Counted from the stretch's first letter, positions 20,701 to 33,610 are shown. The stretch: DNA of 64,000 nucleotides from Planctomycetota bacterium (GCA_013285505.1 CP053450.1:2526796-2590795); one strand, 5' to 3'. Made by a program: numbers and translations. The notes: generated by a model from the letters alone, not told the origin.

Positions 20701-23700
20701 AGCGACTACTCGCTCGATGCGGGTGCCCAGGGCACGCTCAGCGCCACGGGCGAAGACCCCGAGGGCATGGCAGTCGCCTACACCTGGACCCAAGTCGGCG
20801 GCCCCGAGGTCACCATCACCAATCCAGGAGCGCCTGACGCGACATTCTCTGCTCCGAATGTCACCGAGGCCACCGAGCTGACCTTCCAGGTCGAGGTTAC
20901 CGACGGCACCAACACCTCCGTCGACACCGTCACAGTGACCGTGAACCCGGCAACTGAATCCGGCACGGGCGGTGGATCCGGCGGCGGCAGCGGTGCGGGC
21001 GGCGAGACCGATCCCGGTGGCGGGACTGACCCGGGTGGCGGGACCGATCCCGGCGGTGAGACCGATCCTGGTGGCGGCACCGACCCCGGTGGCGGGACTG
21101 ATCCTGGCGGCGATCCCGCCCCGGATCCGGCTCCCGACCCGGAACCCGAAGCCTCCGGCCCACTCACCATCTCGGCTCCCGCGATTCTCGATGCCCCTGA
21201 GGGCGACACGATCACCCTTGCGGTCGACGTCACGCAGTCCACGGGCGATGTGCACTACGACTGGGTCCAGGTGGCCGGCGCCGAGACGCTCGATCTGACC
21301 GGCGTGGACTCCGCCTCCCCCACGTTCGTTGCCCCCGAGAGCACCCAGAACGAGATCTACTCCTTCGATGTCACCGTCACCGACGACAACGGCTCGGAGA
21401 CTGTCCGCGTCAACGTCCGTCTCGTGGCCGACAACGACGGGCCGGTTGTTGATGCCGACGATGCCGCGACGCAGGTCAATCAGAGTGTCTACACGGTCGG
21501 CTCCACGGCTTCCGATCCCGAGGGACAGACCCTGTCGTACCGGTGGGTCCAGACCGAGGGGCCCTCGGTGCGGATGCTCAACTCCACCAGCCCGGAACTC
21601 CGTTTCTCCACCCGCGGCCTCGACGACACCTCCAACGTGACCTTCGAGTTGCAGGTCTCCGACGGCACCACCGTCTCGACCGATCTCGTCTCGCTGGTGG
21701 TTGACCCCGGCAACACGGCACCCGTGGTCTCGGCCGGCCCGGACCAGAGCGTCGTTGAAGGCGATCTCGTGCAACTGACCTCGGCGGCTTCTGACGCCGA
21801 CGGCGATGGCCTCACCTACACATGGACGCAGACCGGCGGGCCGCCCGTCGTCCTTTCCGACGCGTCCGCCGCCGCCCCCACCTTCACCGCCCCGCAGTCC
21901 AGCGGCCTGGAAGATGTCACCTTCGAGCTGACCGTCTCCGACGGTATCGAGGAGGTCACCGACTCGGTCACTGTCAGCGTGACCGGGGTGAACGACCCGC
22001 CGGAGGTCGATGCCGGGCCGTTCCAGAGCGTCAACGAGAACGATGCGGTCACGCTGGCCGCGACCGTGACGGACGCCGACAGCGAGAACCTCACGTACAC
22101 CTGGCGTCAGACCGGAGGTACCTCCGTGACACTGACCGACGGAGATTCGGCCACCGCGACCTTCACGGCCCCGGAGGGTGTCGCAAACTCCTACGTCACC
22201 TTCGAGCTCGAGGTCTCGGACGGTGAGCACACCGTCACCGACACCGTCGTCGTGCTGGTCAACGCAGACAACGACGCCCCCACACTCGACGCCGGGCCCG
22301 ACTTCACCGTGACGGAGGAATCGACGGTCACGCTCACAGCGACCGCTGAGGACCCCGAGGGCCGTCCGCTCGCCCACGAGTGGGTCCAGACCGGCGGGCC
22401 CCCGGTCTCGCTCTCCGATCCCTACAGCCTCGACCCCTCATTCGACGCCCCCAACGTCGCTAATGACACGGAGCTGACGTTCCAGATCACCACGACCGAC
22501 GGCGTGAACACGGTTATCGATACTGTCACTGTCACCGTTGCCGGCGTGAATGATGCGCCCGAGCCGACCAACGCAACAACGCTCGTCACCGAGGACACCG
22601 AGGGCTCGCTCGTTCTCACGGGCACCGATCCGGACATCGACCAGGAGATCACCACCTACCGCATCGAGAGCCTCCCCGATATCGGGACGCTCTCCTTCGA
22701 CGGCATCCCCGTGACCGCGGGCGATACCTTCACCGCCGAGCAGATCGCCTCGGGCGGCCTGACGTTCACCCCTCCGGCCGACTACAGCGGCAGCACCTCC
22801 ATCCAATTCAGCGTCTCGGACGGTGAAGCCTGGTCCGACGCGCCGGCAACCCAGAGCATCGTGGTGGTCGGAGACGCCGACGCGCCGATCATCACGCTCG
22901 CAGATGCCACCGGCACCGAAGAGTCGCCGATCGCCCTGAGTGTCGATATCGCTCTTGCCGACACCGACGGTTCGGAGTCCATCGCCTCGGTCCAGGCCTC
23001 GGGCGCCCCTCCCGGCTCGGTCTTTACCGACGGCGTGACGAGCGTCACCGCGTGGGACGGCACCGCCGATATCTCCGCGCTCGATCTCGCCTCGCTGCAG
23101 ATCATCCCCGCCGACAACTACGACCAGGACTTCACGCTCACGATCTCGGCGACCAGCGTCGAGGCGGACAGCGGCGACACCACGACCGGTGCCGCGACGA
23201 TGGTCGTCCACATCGACGCCGTCAACGACACCCCCACCGCCGTCGACGGCTCGGTCTCGATCAGTGAGGACGGCGTCGCCGTCGTCTCGCTCGGGTCCCA
23301 GGACGTCGACACCGGCGATGCCGCGGCGACCTTCCGGATCGAAACGCTCCCCACCAACGGCACACTCCTGCTCGACGGCGTTGCCGTCTCGGCGAGCGAC
23401 GAGATCTCGGCCTACGACGTCTCGCACGGCCGGCTGACTTTCGAGCCGGACGCCGACTGGGCCGGCTCGACCTCCTTTGACTTCAGTGTCTCCGACGGTG
23501 AGCTGTGGTCAGATGCCGAGGCCACGTTTACGATTAACGTGAGCGGCATCGCTGACGCGCCGATCGTCACCGTCTCCGACGCCTACGGCGTTGAGGACAG
23601 CGCTATCGCCCTCGACCTCAGTGTCGCGGCCGCCGACACCGACGGTTCCGAGACCATCAGCCGCATCCAGGTCACCGGCGCCCCCGCCGGTTCCACCTTC

Positions 23701-26700
23701 ACCGACGGGGTGAACACCGCGAACGCCTACGGGCTCCCCGTCGACATCACCGGCTGGGATCTGGCGAATCTCTCCATCACGCCCGCGGCCAACTACGATA
23801 TCGACTTCGACCTGCAGATCGACGTCACCGCCACCGAGCCCGACTCCGGCCACAGCACAACCACCACCGAGTCGCTCACGGTGCACACGACGGGGCAGAA
23901 CGATGCGCCGGTGGTGCAGGCGGGCTCTGTCACGATCGAGGAAGACGGCGTCGCCGTCATTCAGTTGGCGGCCACGGAACTCGACACCGGCGACTCGGTC
24001 GAGTCCATGCGTATTGACGGCCTGCCCGTCAACGGCACGCTCCTTCTCGACGGAGTGGAGGTGACCGAGGGCCAGGTGATCGACAAGTCTCTGATCGACG
24101 CCGGCTCTCTGACCTTCGAGGCAGACGCCGACTGGAGCGGCACGACGTCGGTCCGCTTTAGCGCGTTCGACGGCGAGCAGTGGTCGGCAACCGAGGGCGA
24201 GCACACGGTGACCGTGACCGGCGTCGCCGATGCGGCCACGCTGATCACCGCCGATGCCGCGGGGCTTGAGGACGCGCCGATCGAACTCGATCTCGCGAGT
24301 GCGCTCACCGACACCGACGGCTCCGAGTCCCTGTCGATCACTATCTCCGGTGTCCCGAGCGGCGCAACACTCTCCGCAGGCACGGCCAACCCCGACGGCT
24401 CCTGGACGCTCGAGCCCGGCGACCTCGACGGCCTGACTATCACGCCCGCAGCCGACTCGGCGGCCGATTTCGAACTGACGGTCACCGCCACCACGACCGA
24501 GGCGGACGGTGACACCACCTCCACCTCTTCCAACGTCAACGTCAGTGTCACCGGCGTTGCCGACACGCCGACGCTGACCGCTGGCGATGTGGAGGGCCTC
24601 GAAGATGCCCCGATCGCGCTGGACCTCTCCTCCGCGCTCACCGACACCGACGGCTCCGAGTCGCTGTCGATCACCATCACCGGCGTCCCCGACGGCGCCT
24701 CGCTCTCCGCAGGCACCGCCAACCCCGACGGCTCCTGGACACTCGAACCTGGCGATCTCGACGGCCTGACCATCACCCCGGCCGCCGACTCCGCAGCCGA
24801 CTTCGACCTCACCGTCACCGCCACGGCGACCGAGGCTGACGGGGACACCGCCTCTACGACCTCGACGTTCAACGTCAGCGTTGCCGGCGTCGCCGATGCG
24901 GCCACTCTCGTTACCGCAGATGCCGCGGGCCTTGAGGACACGCCGATCGCGCTGGACCTCTCCGCCGCGCTGACTGACACCGACGGCTCCGAGTCGCTGT
25001 CGATCACCATCACCGGCGTCCCGACAGGAGCCTCGCTCTCGGCCGGTACGGCCAACCCCGATGGCTCGTGGACGCTCGAGCCAAGCGAACTCGACGGCCT
25101 GACCATCACGCCCGCGTCCGACTCGGCGACCGACTTTGACCTCACTGTCACCGCCACCACAACTGAAGCCGACGGTGACACCACCTCAACCTCTTCGAGC
25201 GTCAATGTCAGTGTCACCGGCGTTGCCGACGCCCCCACCCTCACAACCGCCGATGCCGAAGGCTTCGAGGACGCACCCATCGCGCTCGATCTTTCCACTG
25301 CACTGACCGACATCGACGGCTCCGAAACTCTCTCTATCACCATCTCCGGTGTCCCGACCGGCGCGACGCTCTCGGCCGGCACGGCAAATCCCGACGGCTC
25401 GTGGACGCTCGAGCCCGGTGACCTTGACGGCCTGACCATCACACCGGCCGCCGACTCCTCCGCCGACTTCGACCTCACCGTTACTGCCACCTCTACCGAA
25501 ACCGACGGCGACACCGCCTCCACGACCTCGACGGTCAATGTCAGCGTCGCCGGCGTCGCGGACGCCCCCACTCTCGTCACCGCAGATGCCGCGGGCTTTG
25601 AGGACGCGCCGATCGCATTAGACCTCTCCTCGGCGCTCACTGACACCGATGGCTCCGAGTCGCTGTCGATCACCATCACCGGTGTCCCCGATGGTGCCTC
25701 GCTCTCGGCCGGCACGGCGAACCCCGACGGCTCCTGGACTCTCGAGCCCGGCGATCTCGACGGCCTGACCATCACGCCCGCGGCCGACTCCTCTGCCGAC
25801 TTCGAACTGACGGTCACCGCGACATCCACCGAGGCAGACGGCGACACAACGTCCACGACTTCGGCGCTCGACGTCTCGGTCACCGGTACCGCCGACGCCC
25901 CCACGCTGACCACCACCGATGCCTCTGGTCTCGAGGACGCTCCCATCGTGCTGGACCTCTCCTCGGCACTCACTGATACCGACGGCTCCGAGTCGCTGTC
26001 GATCACCATCACCGGCGTCCCCGACGGCGCTTCGCTCTCCGCCGGCACCGCCAACCCCGACGGCTCCTGGACACTCGAGCCTGGCGATCTCGACGGCCTG
26101 ACCATCACCCCGGCCGCCGACTCCTCGGCCGATTTCGACCTTACCGTCACCGCGACCTCCACCGAGACAGGCGGCGACTCCAGTTCCACCACTGCGACGT
26201 TCAACGTCGCCGTCGCCGGTATCGCCGACGCGCCGACGCTCACCACCGCCGATGCGGCCGGGGCCGAGGACGCACCCATCGCCCTCGACCTGTCCGGTGC
26301 CCTCAGTGACGTCGACGGCTCCGAATCACTGTCGTTCACCGTTACAGGTGTCCCGGATGGGGCCTCGCTCTCGGCCGGGACGGCCAATCCCGATGGCTCT
26401 TGGACACTCGAGCCCGGCGAACTCGACGGCCTGACCATCACGCCCGCAGCCAACTCTGCCGCCGAGTTTGACCTCACGATCACCGCCACCTCCACAGAGG
26501 CCGACGGCGGTACCGCTTCGACCACCTCCAACATCAACGTCACCGTCACCGGCGTCGCCGATGCCCCCACCCTCTCCGCGGCGGACGCAGCCGGCCTCGA
26601 AGACGCGCCCATCGCCCTCGACCTCTCCGCGGCGCTGACCGACACCGACGGCTCCGAGTCGCTGTCGATCACCATCACCGGCGTCCCCGACGGTGCCTCG

Positions 26701-29106
26701 CTCTCGGCCGGAACCGCCAATCCGGACGGTTCTTGGACACTCGAGCCCGGCGACCTTGACGGCCTGGCCATCATGCCCGCAGCCGACTCTTCTGCCGACT
26801 TCGACCTCACCGTCACCGCTACCGCTACCGAGGCCGACGGCGATACCGCCTCCACCACCTCGACGTTCAACGTCAGCGTTGCCGGCGTCGCCGACGCGGC
26901 CACGCTCACCACCGCAGATGCCGCGGGCCTCGAGGACGCGCCCATCGAACTCGACCTCTCGGCCGCGCTTACCGACACCGACGGCTCCGAGTCGCTGTCG
27001 ATCACCATCACCGGCGTCCCCGAGGGTGCCTCACTCTCCGCCGGCACGGCCAATCCCGACGGCTCCTGGACACTTGAGCCTGGCGATCTTGACGGCCTGA
27101 CCATCACACCCGCGGCCGACTCGGCGACCGACTTCGACCTCACCGTCACCGCGACCTCCACCGAGGCCGACGGCGACTCCAACTCCACCAGTTCGACGTT
27201 CAACGTCCGCGTCGCCGGCGTCGCAGATGCCCCCTCTCTCGTCACCGCTGGTGCCGCGGGCTTTGAAGACGCGCCTATCGCGCTGGACCTCTCCTCGGCG
27301 CTCACGGACACCGACGGCTCCGAGTCGCTGTCGATCACCATCACCGGCGTCCCCGATGGCGCCTCGCTCTCGGCCGGAACCGCCAACCCGGACGGCTCCT
27401 GGACGCTCGAGCCCGGCGACCTCGACGGGCTGACCATCACCCCGGCCGCCGACTCCTCTGCCGACTTCGACCTCACCGTCACCGCGACCTCTACCGAGGC
27501 CGACGGAGATACCGCCTCTACGACCTCGATCATCAACGTTGCCGTGGCCGGCGTTGCCGATGCCCCCACCCTGTCCGCTGCGGACGCAGCCGGCCTCGAA
27601 GACGCGCCCATCGCGCTCGATCTCTCGAGTGCGTTGACCGACACCGACGGCTCCGAGTCGCTGTCGATCACCATCACCGGCGTCCCCGATGGCGCCTCGC
27701 TCTCGGCCGGAACCGCCAACCCGGACGGTTCCTGGACACTCGAGCCCGGAGACCTTGACGGCCTGACCATCACCGCGCCCAGCGACTCCGACACTGACTT
27801 CGAGCTCACCGTCACCGCCACAGCAACAGAAGCCGACGGCGACACAGCTTCCACCACCTCGACATTCAGCGTTCAAGTCACGGGCGTGGCAGACGCTCCG
27901 ACGCTCACTACCATCGATGCGGCCGGTCTCGAGGACGAGCCCATCGCGCTCGATCTCTCCGCCGTCCTCAACGATACCGACGGGTCGGAGAGCCTCGCGT
28001 TCACTATCACCGGCGTTCCCGAGGGCGCGACACTCTCCGCCGGCACCGCAAACCCGGACGGTTCCTGGAGCCTCCAGCCCGATCAACTCGACGGCCTGAC
28101 CATCACACCTCCGGCCGACTCCGATACCGACTTTGACCTCACCGTCGCCGCAACCTCCACAGAGGCCGACGGCGACACAGCCGCGTCTACCGCCACCATC
28201 ACCGTCTCTGTCACTGGCGTCGCCGACATCCCCACGCTCACCACCACCGACGCCGAGGGCTTTGCCGGCCAGCCCATCGCTCTCGACCTGTCCGCTGCCC
28301 TGACCGACACCGACGGCTCAGAGTCCCTAACGCTCACCATCACCGGCGTTCCCGAGGGCGCGACACTCTCCGCCGGCACCGCAAACGCCGACGGCTCCTG
28401 GACTCTGCAGCCGGACCAACTCGACGGCCTGACCATCACGCCAGCCACCGACGCACCCGGCGACATCGAACTCACGGTCACCGCCATCTCGACCGAGGCC
28501 GACGGCGATACCGCCGCAACGTCCTCCACCCTCCAGATCGTCGTCCACGCCGCCGACAACCCGTCCGCGACGGGCAACCCGTCAGTCCCGCAGCCACCCT
28601 CTGACGATCCCCAACCGGACAGCCCCGGAGAGATTAACTGGGAGGGCGACCACGAACTGGGCGTGATCAACACCGTCTCCGATGTCGAACGCACACTCGA
28701 GGAAATCGACACCCAACTGCACCAGCTCGACGGCGACGGCCCCGGCATCACCCCCGATCAGGGCCCCGGCGTACGCATGATCGGCGAGCTCACCCCGATC
28801 ATCCCCGAACCCTCCGACTCCGACACCCCCCTGCCCCCGCCGGACCGCCCCCTGTACGAGTTCGTCCGCGCCGAAAACGCCGACCGCGCCGACGGAGACC
28901 CGTCCCGCGCCGCATCCTCCGCGCCGACGAGCGTCGATGCAATCGACCAGGACGGGTACAACGGCCAGCAGGAACGCTCGCTGCAGGACCGCTTCACCCG
29001 CACCTTCACCGTGCTCCTCGGCCTTGTCCGATCCCTCGGCGGCCGCACGACCTCGTCCGACGAACAAGAGCAGAACCAGACGCACCCGCGAGGCCGTCGC
29101 GGCTGA
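17800..29106 (+). CDS. Giant LEPR-XLL surface protein: RTX, PKD-like, cadherin-like and 111-aa repeats
   Basis: 3768 aa from GTG 17800 (GGAGAG 8 bases upstream). A basic N terminus leads to [11 protein letters not shown] (residues 26-36), a LEPR-XLL sorting motif. Residues 50-510 are RTX nonapeptides (GGxGNDxLx), which bind calcium and fold outside the cell. Then come five PKD/K319-like domains (each with WxQVSGPxV... and VSDG), a Gly-Pro-Asp linker (20960-21160), five more such domains, and paired cadherin-like modules (22546-24225). Thirteen 111-aa repeats follow (24226-28554). The last 180 residues are acidic and proline-rich and end HPRGRRG, without a clear anchor. It is very likely an extracellular fibre or adhesin. 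It reads without a frame break for 11.3 kb. PilZ follows after 13 bases. Ligand unknown. Confidence 0.85.
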   Translation: MGKKSKNGSSKGRTPRKKRAPESLEDRILLSGTWADADSGDPLADATDGDDVFSGTTGDDLARGMGGNDNLFGDAGDDTLYGDAGNDQLFGGAGNDTLDGGTGNDVIDGGEGSDTVSYAESSDRVVVDLNAGTASGQGDDTLTDVENVVGSGSSDIIKGDGGDNIISGGAGNDYIEGRAGNDTLDGGSGDDIIDAGAGDDTVAGGQGDDLLLGGSGTDTVDYSGSAAGVSVDLADESATGEGSDTLIGFENVTGSAHDDTIEGDGGANTLVGGGGNDTLRGNAGADRLEGGAGDDTLEGGTGNDTLLGGAGTDTLRGGEGDDTLEGGTGNDTLEGGAGNDTLRGGEGDDSLDGGAGDDVLVGGAGDDVITGGTGTDTISYADSGAGVNVNLGTGTATGDGTDTISEVENVTGSAFADTITGDSNANTINGGAGDDILSGGAGNDSIEGGAGNDVISGGEGADTLSGGEGDDLFLSDGADTILGGAGTDTVSFAEASSGVTFDLAGTGVEQIVGSDYNDVFAVSAASDGDHFVIDGGGGYNVLDLSAFDVSDITVDQAGGTVTVDLGGGESFTIEFTGVGHFMAGGVGDAPMLSTGGDIVVNESESVQINASGFSSGTGELTYTWTQVSGPAVSIDGADTGQPSFETPELDSSTTMRFRVEVSDGTTTGIEYVTVGITADNDPVVIDLGPDLTVTEGDAVTLSASVVDPEGYYTTHTWEQVSGPTVDLEDTDSLSPSFDAPQLQESTDLVFKITVSDGETEVVEYVTVHVDATDDVAIADAGENFSVQESTTVELTGTAVDSDGGDVTYSWRQVSGPTVTLTNADSANATFEAPEGFVNTDFEFELTVSDGENESVDTVVVTVNANDDRPVFTSLPTLSVGENEPVELSATATDPEGNGITYSWRQVGGAEVDLAGTDTQSPTFTSPEAIVNSWLSFEVTASDGEMTTVGTVEVLVNAVNDAATADAGSDYSLDAGAQGTLSATGEDPEGMAVAYTWTQVGGPEVTITNPGAPDATFSAPNVTEATELTFQVEVTDGTNTSVDTVTVTVNPATESGTGGGSGGGSGAGGETDPGGGTDPGGGTDPGGETDPGGGTDPGGGTDPGGDPAPDPAPDPEPEASGPLTISAPAILDAPEGDTITLAVDVTQSTGDVHYDWVQVAGAETLDLTGVDSASPTFVAPESTQNEIYSFDVTVTDDNGSETVRVNVRLVADNDGPVVDADDAATQVNQSVYTVGSTASDPEGQTLSYRWVQTEGPSVRMLNSTSPELRFSTRGLDDTSNVTFELQVSDGTTVSTDLVSLVVDPGNTAPVVSAGPDQSVVEGDLVQLTSAASDADGDGLTYTWTQTGGPPVVLSDASAAAPTFTAPQSSGLEDVTFELTVSDGIEEVTDSVTVSVTGVNDPPEVDAGPFQSVNENDAVTLAATVTDADSENLTYTWRQTGGTSVTLTDGDSATATFTAPEGVANSYVTFELEVSDGEHTVTDTVVVLVNADNDAPTLDAGPDFTVTEESTVTLTATAEDPEGRPLAHEWVQTGGPPVSLSDPYSLDPSFDAPNVANDTELTFQITTTDGVNTVIDTVTVTVAGVNDAPEPTNATTLVTEDTEGSLVLTGTDPDIDQEITTYRIESLPDIGTLSFDGIPVTAGDTFTAEQIASGGLTFTPPADYSGSTSIQFSVSDGEAWSDAPATQSIVVVGDADAPIITLADATGTEESPIALSVDIALADTDGSESIASVQASGAPPGSVFTDGVTSVTAWDGTADISALDLASLQIIPADNYDQDFTLTISATSVEADSGDTTTGAATMVVHIDAVNDTPTAVDGSVSISEDGVAVVSLGSQDVDTGDAAATFRIETLPTNGTLLLDGVAVSASDEISAYDVSHGRLTFEPDADWAGSTSFDFSVSDGELWSDAEATFTINVSGIADAPIVTVSDAYGVEDSAIALDLSVAAADTDGSETISRIQVTGAPAGSTFTDGVNTANAYGLPVDITGWDLANLSITPAANYDIDFDLQIDVTATEPDSGHSTTTTESLTVHTTGQNDAPVVQAGSVTIEEDGVAVIQLAATELDTGDSVESMRIDGLPVNGTLLLDGVEVTEGQVIDKSLIDAGSLTFEADADWSGTTSVRFSAFDGEQWSATEGEHTVTVTGVADAATLITADAAGLEDAPIELDLASALTDTDGSESLSITISGVPSGATLSAGTANPDGSWTLEPGDLDGLTITPAADSAADFELTVTATTTEADGDTTSTSSNVNVSVTGVADTPTLTAGDVEGLEDAPIALDLSSALTDTDGSESLSITITGVPDGASLSAGTANPDGSWTLEPGDLDGLTITPAADSAADFDLTVTATATEADGDTASTTSTFNVSVAGVADAATLVTADAAGLEDTPIALDLSAALTDTDGSESLSITITGVPTGASLSAGTANPDGSWTLEPSELDGLTITPASDSATDFDLTVTATTTEADGDTTSTSSSVNVSVTGVADAPTLTTADAEGFEDAPIALDLSTALTDIDGSETLSITISGVPTGATLSAGTANPDGSWTLEPGDLDGLTITPAADSSADFDLTVTATSTETDGDTASTTSTVNVSVAGVADAPTLVTADAAGFEDAPIALDLSSALTDTDGSESLSITITGVPDGASLSAGTANPDGSWTLEPGDLDGLTITPAADSSADFELTVTATSTEADGDTTSTTSALDVSVTGTADAPTLTTTDASGLEDAPIVLDLSSALTDTDGSESLSITITGVPDGASLSAGTANPDGSWTLEPGDLDGLTITPAADSSADFDLTVTATSTETGGDSSSTTATFNVAVAGIADAPTLTTADAAGAEDAPIALDLSGALSDVDGSESLSFTVTGVPDGASLSAGTANPDGSWTLEPGELDGLTITPAANSAAEFDLTITATSTEADGGTASTTSNINVTVTGVADAPTLSAADAAGLEDAPIALDLSAALTDTDGSESLSITITGVPDGASLSAGTANPDGSWTLEPGDLDGLAIMPAADSSADFDLTVTATATEADGDTASTTSTFNVSVAGVADAATLTTADAAGLEDAPIELDLSAALTDTDGSESLSITITGVPEGASLSAGTANPDGSWTLEPGDLDGLTITPAADSATDFDLTVTATSTEADGDSNSTSSTFNVRVAGVADAPSLVTAGAAGFEDAPIALDLSSALTDTDGSESLSITITGVPDGASLSAGTANPDGSWTLEPGDLDGLTITPAADSSADFDLTVTATSTEADGDTASTTSIINVAVAGVADAPTLSAADAAGLEDAPIALDLSSALTDTDGSESLSITITGVPDGASLSAGTANPDGSWTLEPGDLDGLTITAPSDSDTDFELTVTATATEADGDTASTTSTFSVQVTGVADAPTLTTIDAAGLEDEPIALDLSAVLNDTDGSESLAFTITGVPEGATLSAGTANPDGSWSLQPDQLDGLTITPPADSDTDFDLTVAATSTEADGDTAASTATITVSVTGVADIPTLTTTDAEGFAGQPIALDLSAALTDTDGSESLTLTITGVPEGATLSAGTANADGSWTLQPDQLDGLTITPATDAPGDIELTVTAISTEADGDTAATSSTLQIVVHAADNPSATGNPSVPQPPSDDPQPDSPGEINWEGDHELGVINTVSDVERTLEEIDTQLHQLDGDGPGITPDQGPGVRMIGELTPIIPEPSDSDTPLPPPDRPLYEFVRAENADRADGDPSRAASSAPTSVDAIDQDGYNGQQERSLQDRFTRTFTVLLGLVRSLGGRTTSSDEQEQNQTHPRGRRG
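24226..28554 (+). repeat. Thirteen tandem 333-bp coding repeats
   Basis: Unit starts were checked at 24226, 24559 and 28222 and fit an exact 333-base period with no indel. Each unit encodes 111 residues running from ADAPTL...[10 protein letters not shown] through [36 protein letters not shown] to a closing NVSVAGV. Units differ mainly by single substitutions; units 7, 12 and 13 diverge most. The pattern suggests expansion by recombination. Confidence 0.92.
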
Positions 29107-29119
29107 TTGGAGTTGATTG

Positions 29120-29542
29120 ATGGTAACGAACCGAAATAGCGGCCTGGCCGACGACAAGCACGCCGAGGCGTTGATCGACGAGCTGGCCGAGAGCACCTCC
29201 GATGCGGTCAAGAAGCTCCGGAACCACACCCGGCTGTCCGTGCGCGTCAAGGTCTACGTCGACCCCGCCAGCCTCAGCGAGCGGACCGGTGTGCGGCTCC
29301 AGGGCATCACCGGCGATATCTCCTCCGGCGGCACACAGATCCTCCTTCCCCGCCCGCTCCGCATCGGCGACGTCTACCAGATCGCCTTCGACCGCCAGGA
29401 ATTCGACCTGGCTCCGGTCTACGCACTCTGTCTCCGGGGCCGCATGGTCCGGCCCGACGCCTTCGAGGCCGGACTCCGATTCCTCGAACAGGTGACGCTC
29501 CCCACGACAGGCGAGCAGCAACCAGCCCGGTCCATCGTCTAG
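29120..29542 (+). CDS. PilZ domain protein (c-di-GMP sensor)
   Basis: 140 aa, start ATG 29120 with GGAG 7 bases upstream. Residues 28-125 form a PilZ domain. Both c-di-GMP contact motifs are intact: RNHTR (RxxxR, residues 34-38) and DISSGG (DxSxxG, residues 66-71). PilZ proteins bind cyclic di-GMP and pass the signal to a partner. No membrane segment or output domain is present, so the partner must be another protein, plausibly one encoded next to it. The gene begins 13 bases after the giant-protein stop and 45 bases before the GAF-HlyD gene, which suggests co-transcription. Confidence 0.88.
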   Translation: MVTNRNSGLADDKHAEALIDELAESTSDAVKKLRNHTRLSVRVKVYVDPASLSERTGVRLQGITGDISSGGTQILLPRPLRIGDVYQIAFDRQEFDLAPVYALCLRGRMVRPDAFEAGLRFLEQVTLPTTGEQQPARSIV

Positions 29543-29587
29543 TCCGAGGGGTCGTCGCGTCCGACACACTTGCAAACACCGAGAACG

Positions 29588-31475
29588 ATGCAACAGACAA
29601 TCGCCACAACCGAGGCCGCCGATCAGAACTGGCAGCAGCACAGCGAGCAGAAGCCGTCCGACCTCGCGGCGAGCATCGCGGCCGTCGAGCGCACGCACGC
29701 CACCGCCCGGCAACGCGCCGCCGCCCTGCTCGACCTGCTCGTCGAGTCGCTCGACTGCCTCAGCGGTTGTCTCTCGGTCGGCATCGCCAGCGACGAGATC
29801 GAGTTGCAGCGGCAGAGCGAGATCGCCGGGGTGCCCGCCTGGACCGGGACACTCCGATCCACCGCCCTGGAATCCCGCTCCCACGCACGATCTATCGCCA
29901 GGCTTTTCGGCCCGGACGGGACGCCCCAGTTCGCAGTCATCGCCAGCCCGATCGACGCCGCCGGACGCGACCCCTTCGGCGCCATCGCCGTGCTGGTCCG
30001 ATGCAACAGTTCCGCCCAGGCCGAGCGACTCCAGCTGCATCTCCGCGCCGCGTGCCTGCAGATCGCGTCGGTCCTCACCCGCCGGAACGCGCCGAAGTCC
30101 GGTGTCGAGATGTCCGACATCGCCCGCGTCTTCACCCGTGCGGGTTCGTTCAAGAACATCCACGAGTTCGCCTACACCATCACCAACTCCGCCCGCCAGC
30201 GGTTCGACTGCGACCAGGCCGCCATGGGGACCGTCCGCAACGGCAAGGTCCGCGTCATGTGCATCTCCGGCCTCGACGAGGTCAAACGCAGAAGCCCCGG
30301 CGTGCACCTGATCGAACAGGCCATGGGCGAGTGCGCCGACGCGGCCCGCGCCATCATCGCCCAGCCCCGAGACCAATGGGAGGACACCGACCTCGCCGAC
30401 GAGGGCCTCCTCCATCAGCGATGGCGAGCCACCGCCGCCGGCGCGTGCGTCCTCAGCATCCCCGTCGATGACGGAAACGGCCCCACGGCTGTTGTCTCCT
30501 TCCGCCGCGCCGCGGACCGCCCCTTCGACGCCGACGACATCGAAGCCGCACAGAAGCTCCTCGCGCGCGCTCGCGGGCGCCATCCCCCTCGTCGCACGGG
30601 CCACGCAGCAGCTCACGGGCCACACCGCCCAGTCGGTCCGCAAGGCCGCCGCCTGGAGCTTCGGCAAGGGAACCCTCCGCCGCAAAGCCTTCATCCTCCT
30701 CGCCCTCGCAGCCACCACCTGGGCCGCCATCGGGACACGACCCTACCGGATCTCGGTCCCCGCGGTCGTCATCGCCGAGCACGAGCACGTCGTCGCAGCC
30801 CCCATCGAAGGGGCCGTGGCCTCGGTTCTCGTCCGCGCCGGCGAACAGGTTGAGGCCGGTCAGGTGCTCGCCACGATGGACTCCTCACTCCAGAAACTCG
30901 AGCGCCTCGAACTCGAGGCCGAGATGCAGAACGCCCGACTCCGTGTCGCCGAGGCGATCGCCATCCGCGACCCCGCCGGCGCATCACTGGCGCAGGGCGA
31001 ACTGCGGTCGCTGCAGACCCGCCTCGACCGCGTGCTCGAGCGCCTCCGCGAGTCCGAGATCCGCTCGCCCGTCGCCGGCGTGGTGGTCGCCCCCGACCTC
31101 TCCAACCTCCCCGGCCGCGTGCTCGCCCTGGGCGATCCGATGATCTCGATCGCCGCCGCCGACGCGTTCACGCTCGAACTCCGCGTGCCGCAGAGCCGCG
31201 TCACCGACCTGACCCCCGGCAGCCGCCTCCGCTTCGCCAGCCACGCCCGCCCAGAAGACCCCGGGTTCTCCTCCCTCGAGCGGGTCGCCCCGGCCACGGT
31301 CCAGCGTGAAGGACGCTCGGTCTTCATCGCCGAGGCCAGGGCCCCGGAAGGCCAATCGTGGCTCCGCCCCGGCATGGAAGGCATCGCCATGGTCGAGGCG
31401 GGCGACCGCCCGAACTGGTGGCTCGCTGCACACCGGCTCATCGACAACGCCCGACTGAGGTTCTGGCTCGACTAA
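29588..31475 (+). CDS. GAF domain fused to HlyD-like periplasmic adaptor (frame break)
   Basis: About 628 aa after one repair. Residues 1-325 are cytoplasmic: a coiled N terminus and GAF-like sensor sequence (FDCDQAAMGTVRNGKVRVMCISGLDEV, later VVSFRRAADRPFDADDIEAAQKLL). At 30560-30570, a GCGCGCGC run, the frame must lose one base. A membrane segment follows (KAFILLALAATTWAAIG, about residue 367), then an HlyD-type region: lipoyl-like half EGAVASVLVRAGEQVEAGQVLATMD, a coiled-coil hairpin, the second half IRSPVAGVVVAP and a beta-barrel region. It could link a cytoplasmic signal to a periplasmic structure. The stop overlaps the next ATG (TAATG). Confidence 0.8.
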
Positions 31476-33610
31476 TGAACGCCGCACCCGCACAACCGAG
31501 CATCGCCGACCGCCTCCGCGACGTCGTGGTCTCGCTGCGCGGCGAACTCGACATCAGCCGCCACGTCTTCCGCGACGGACCGGCCTACGTCGTGCGCGAC
31601 CCGGTCACCTTCGCGACCCACCGATTCGATCCACAGGACTACCGGATCCTCGCCGCACTCCGGCAGGACTCCACCCTCAGCCAGACCTACAGCCAGCTCG
31701 TCGCCCACGGCGTCCTCACCGACGACGACGAAGAGGACTTCTACGCGCTCATCCTCGAGCTCCACCAGCGCAGCCTCCTCAGCCTCCCGGTCAACGACGC
31801 CGACACCCTCTTCCAGCGGTTCGAGAGGAAGCGCCGCGCCGAGCACCTCTCGAAGGTTCTCGGCGTCTTCTTCCTCCGCGTCCCCCTCATCAACCCTGAC
31901 CAATTCCTCGCCCGCACGCTCCCGCTGTTCCGCTGGCTCTTCACCACACCCGCCTTCATCGCGTGGATCCTGCTCGCGACCGCGGCCGGCTTTGTCGCCT
32001 TCTCCAGGTTCGACGAGCTGTCCGCACCGGTCCTCACGATGCTCGACGGCAACAACGTCTACATGCTCTTCGCCGCCCTCCTCGGGCTCAAGGTGATCCA
32101 CGAGTTCGGCCACGCCTACGCCTGCAGATCGTTCGGCGGGCGCGTCCCGGAGATGGGCGTCTTCCTCGTCCTCTTCACCCCACTGGCCTATGTGGACGCG
32201 ACGGACTCTTGGACCTTCACCAAGACCCGCCGCCGGGCGATCGTCACGCTGGGCGGGGTCTATTTCGAGTCGATCATCGGTGCCATCGCCGTCTTCGTCT
32301 GGGCCGCGACCGATGCCTCAACGCTCAACACGCTCGCCTACCAGGTCGTCGTGCTGGCCACCGTCACCACCACACTGTTCAACCTCAACCCACTGCTGCG
32401 ATACGACGCCTACTACCTCGTCAGCGATCTCGCCGGCGTGCCCAACCTTCGAGCCCGGTGTCAGGAAGCAGTCGCCGGACTGTTCAAGCGGGTGCTGTTC
32501 GGTCTCAAGCGGTCCGCCGACGGCGAGCCGATGCCGCTTCACCCCGGCCTGACCACGTTCGGGCTCGCCCAGATCAGCTACCGCGTCGTGCTCATGATCA
32601 CGATCTCCACCGTGCTCGTCATGAAGTTCGGCGGTGCCGGGCTCATCATGGCGATCCTCCTCAACACGCTGACCCTCGGCAAGTCCGCCATCAAACTCGT
32701 TCGCTACCTGATCTCCTCTGAGGAAATCGCCCCCGTCCGTGTCCGGGCCATCCTGACCACCGCCGCAGCAACGGCCGGCCTCACCGCCGGAGTACTGCTC
32801 CTGCCCGTGCCCTGGCCCATCAACGCCCGCGGCGTCGTCTCCTTCGAATCGGTCAGCACCCTCCGAGCACCGCAACGAGGCGTGCTCACCGCGCTACCGG
32901 TACGACAGGGCCAGACACTGAGCCTCGGCAGCCCGATCGCGATGCTGCGCAACCCCGAACTCGAGACCCGACAGCACACGTTGCTGGCCGAACACGCCCT
33001 TGCCAACTCGCGCCGCACACTGGCCGCGACCTACTCACCATCCGAGGCCGCCAAGACCCAACTCGCGTCCCGGCAGACCGCGTCCCAACTCGAAGACGTC
33101 GGCGTCCATCTCGCATCACTCGCCGTCACGGCGCCCGCCGACGGTCGCGTCCTTGATCTCCTCGTCCGCAAGACCGGGCTCTCTCTCGAGCAGGGCGAAC
33201 CGATCGCCATCTACGGGTCGGGATCGCCCGAGGCGGTCTTCCACATCCGCGCCGCCGAGTTTGAATCGCTCCAGATCTCCATCAATGACACAGTGGTCTG
33301 CCGATCTCCCGTCTTCCCCGGCCGCGACATCATCGGTGTCGTCGCCTACATCGGCCGGACCGGGACCCGCACGGTCGCCTCCAGCACAGCCCACCTCGCC
33401 CCCGGCGGGCTCGTCCCGCTCAACGCCGCGACCGGCCACGCCGCCGACCCCTACTTCGAGCTCCGCCTACGGCTCGCCCCCGACGATGCCGAACTCGCCG
33501 GGAGCGAACTGCACGCCCGATTCCCGTCGCGCCCCCACACCACCGCCTCGCTGCTCGATCGCCGCATCCGCAGATTCCTCAACAGAATGAAAGAGGGCTC
33601 GGGCACATAG
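31475..33610 (+). CDS. M50 zinc metalloprotease fused to HlyD-like domain
   Basis: 711 aa. Residues 10-115 look like a PqqD-like winged domain (RFDPQDYRILAALRQDSTLSQTYSQLV). Membrane segments start near residue 150. The site-2-protease zinc motif is VIHEFGHAYAC (HEFGH at residues 209-213) and the third ligand lies in NLNPLLRYDAYY (Asp311), so the catalytic set is complete. After more membrane segments (to about residue 450) the C-terminal 240 residues resemble an HlyD adaptor with split lipoyl halves (APQRGVLTALPVRQGQTLSLGSPIAML; APADGRVLDLLVRKTGLSLEQGEPI). This architecture occurs in bacterial peptide and bacteriocin export loci. It may process or help export the giant protein. Confidence 0.85.
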   Translation: MNAAPAQPSIADRLRDVVVSLRGELDISRHVFRDGPAYVVRDPVTFATHRFDPQDYRILAALRQDSTLSQTYSQLVAHGVLTDDDEEDFYALILELHQRSLLSLPVNDADTLFQRFERKRRAEHLSKVLGVFFLRVPLINPDQFLARTLPLFRWLFTTPAFIAWILLATAAGFVAFSRFDELSAPVLTMLDGNNVYMLFAALLGLKVIHEFGHAYACRSFGGRVPEMGVFLVLFTPLAYVDATDSWTFTKTRRRAIVTLGGVYFESIIGAIAVFVWAATDASTLNTLAYQVVVLATVTTTLFNLNPLLRYDAYYLVSDLAGVPNLRARCQEAVAGLFKRVLFGLKRSADGEPMPLHPGLTTFGLAQISYRVVLMITISTVLVMKFGGAGLIMAILLNTLTLGKSAIKLVRYLISSEEIAPVRVRAILTTAAATAGLTAGVLLLPVPWPINARGVVSFESVSTLRAPQRGVLTALPVRQGQTLSLGSPIAMLRNPELETRQHTLLAEHALANSRRTLAATYSPSEAAKTQLASRQTASQLEDVGVHLASLAVTAPADGRVLDLLVRKTGLSLEQGEPIAIYGSGSPEAVFHIRAAEFESLQISINDTVVCRSPVFPGRDIIGVVAYIGRTGTRTVASSTAHLAPGGLVPLNAATGHAADPYFELRLRLAPDDAELAGSELHARFPSRPHTTASLLDRRIRRFLNRMKEGSGT

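Noticed and set aside
20960..21165. Separate Gly-Pro-Asp repeat as a mobile or unstable element
   Set aside because: It is an in-frame flexible linker between PKD-like domains of the giant protein.
23961..27857. A 1298-codon open frame on the minus strand opposite the repeat part of the giant gene
   Set aside because: It mirrors the 333-base repeats; the absence of stops follows from the repeated composition. The plus strand has the coherent domain content.
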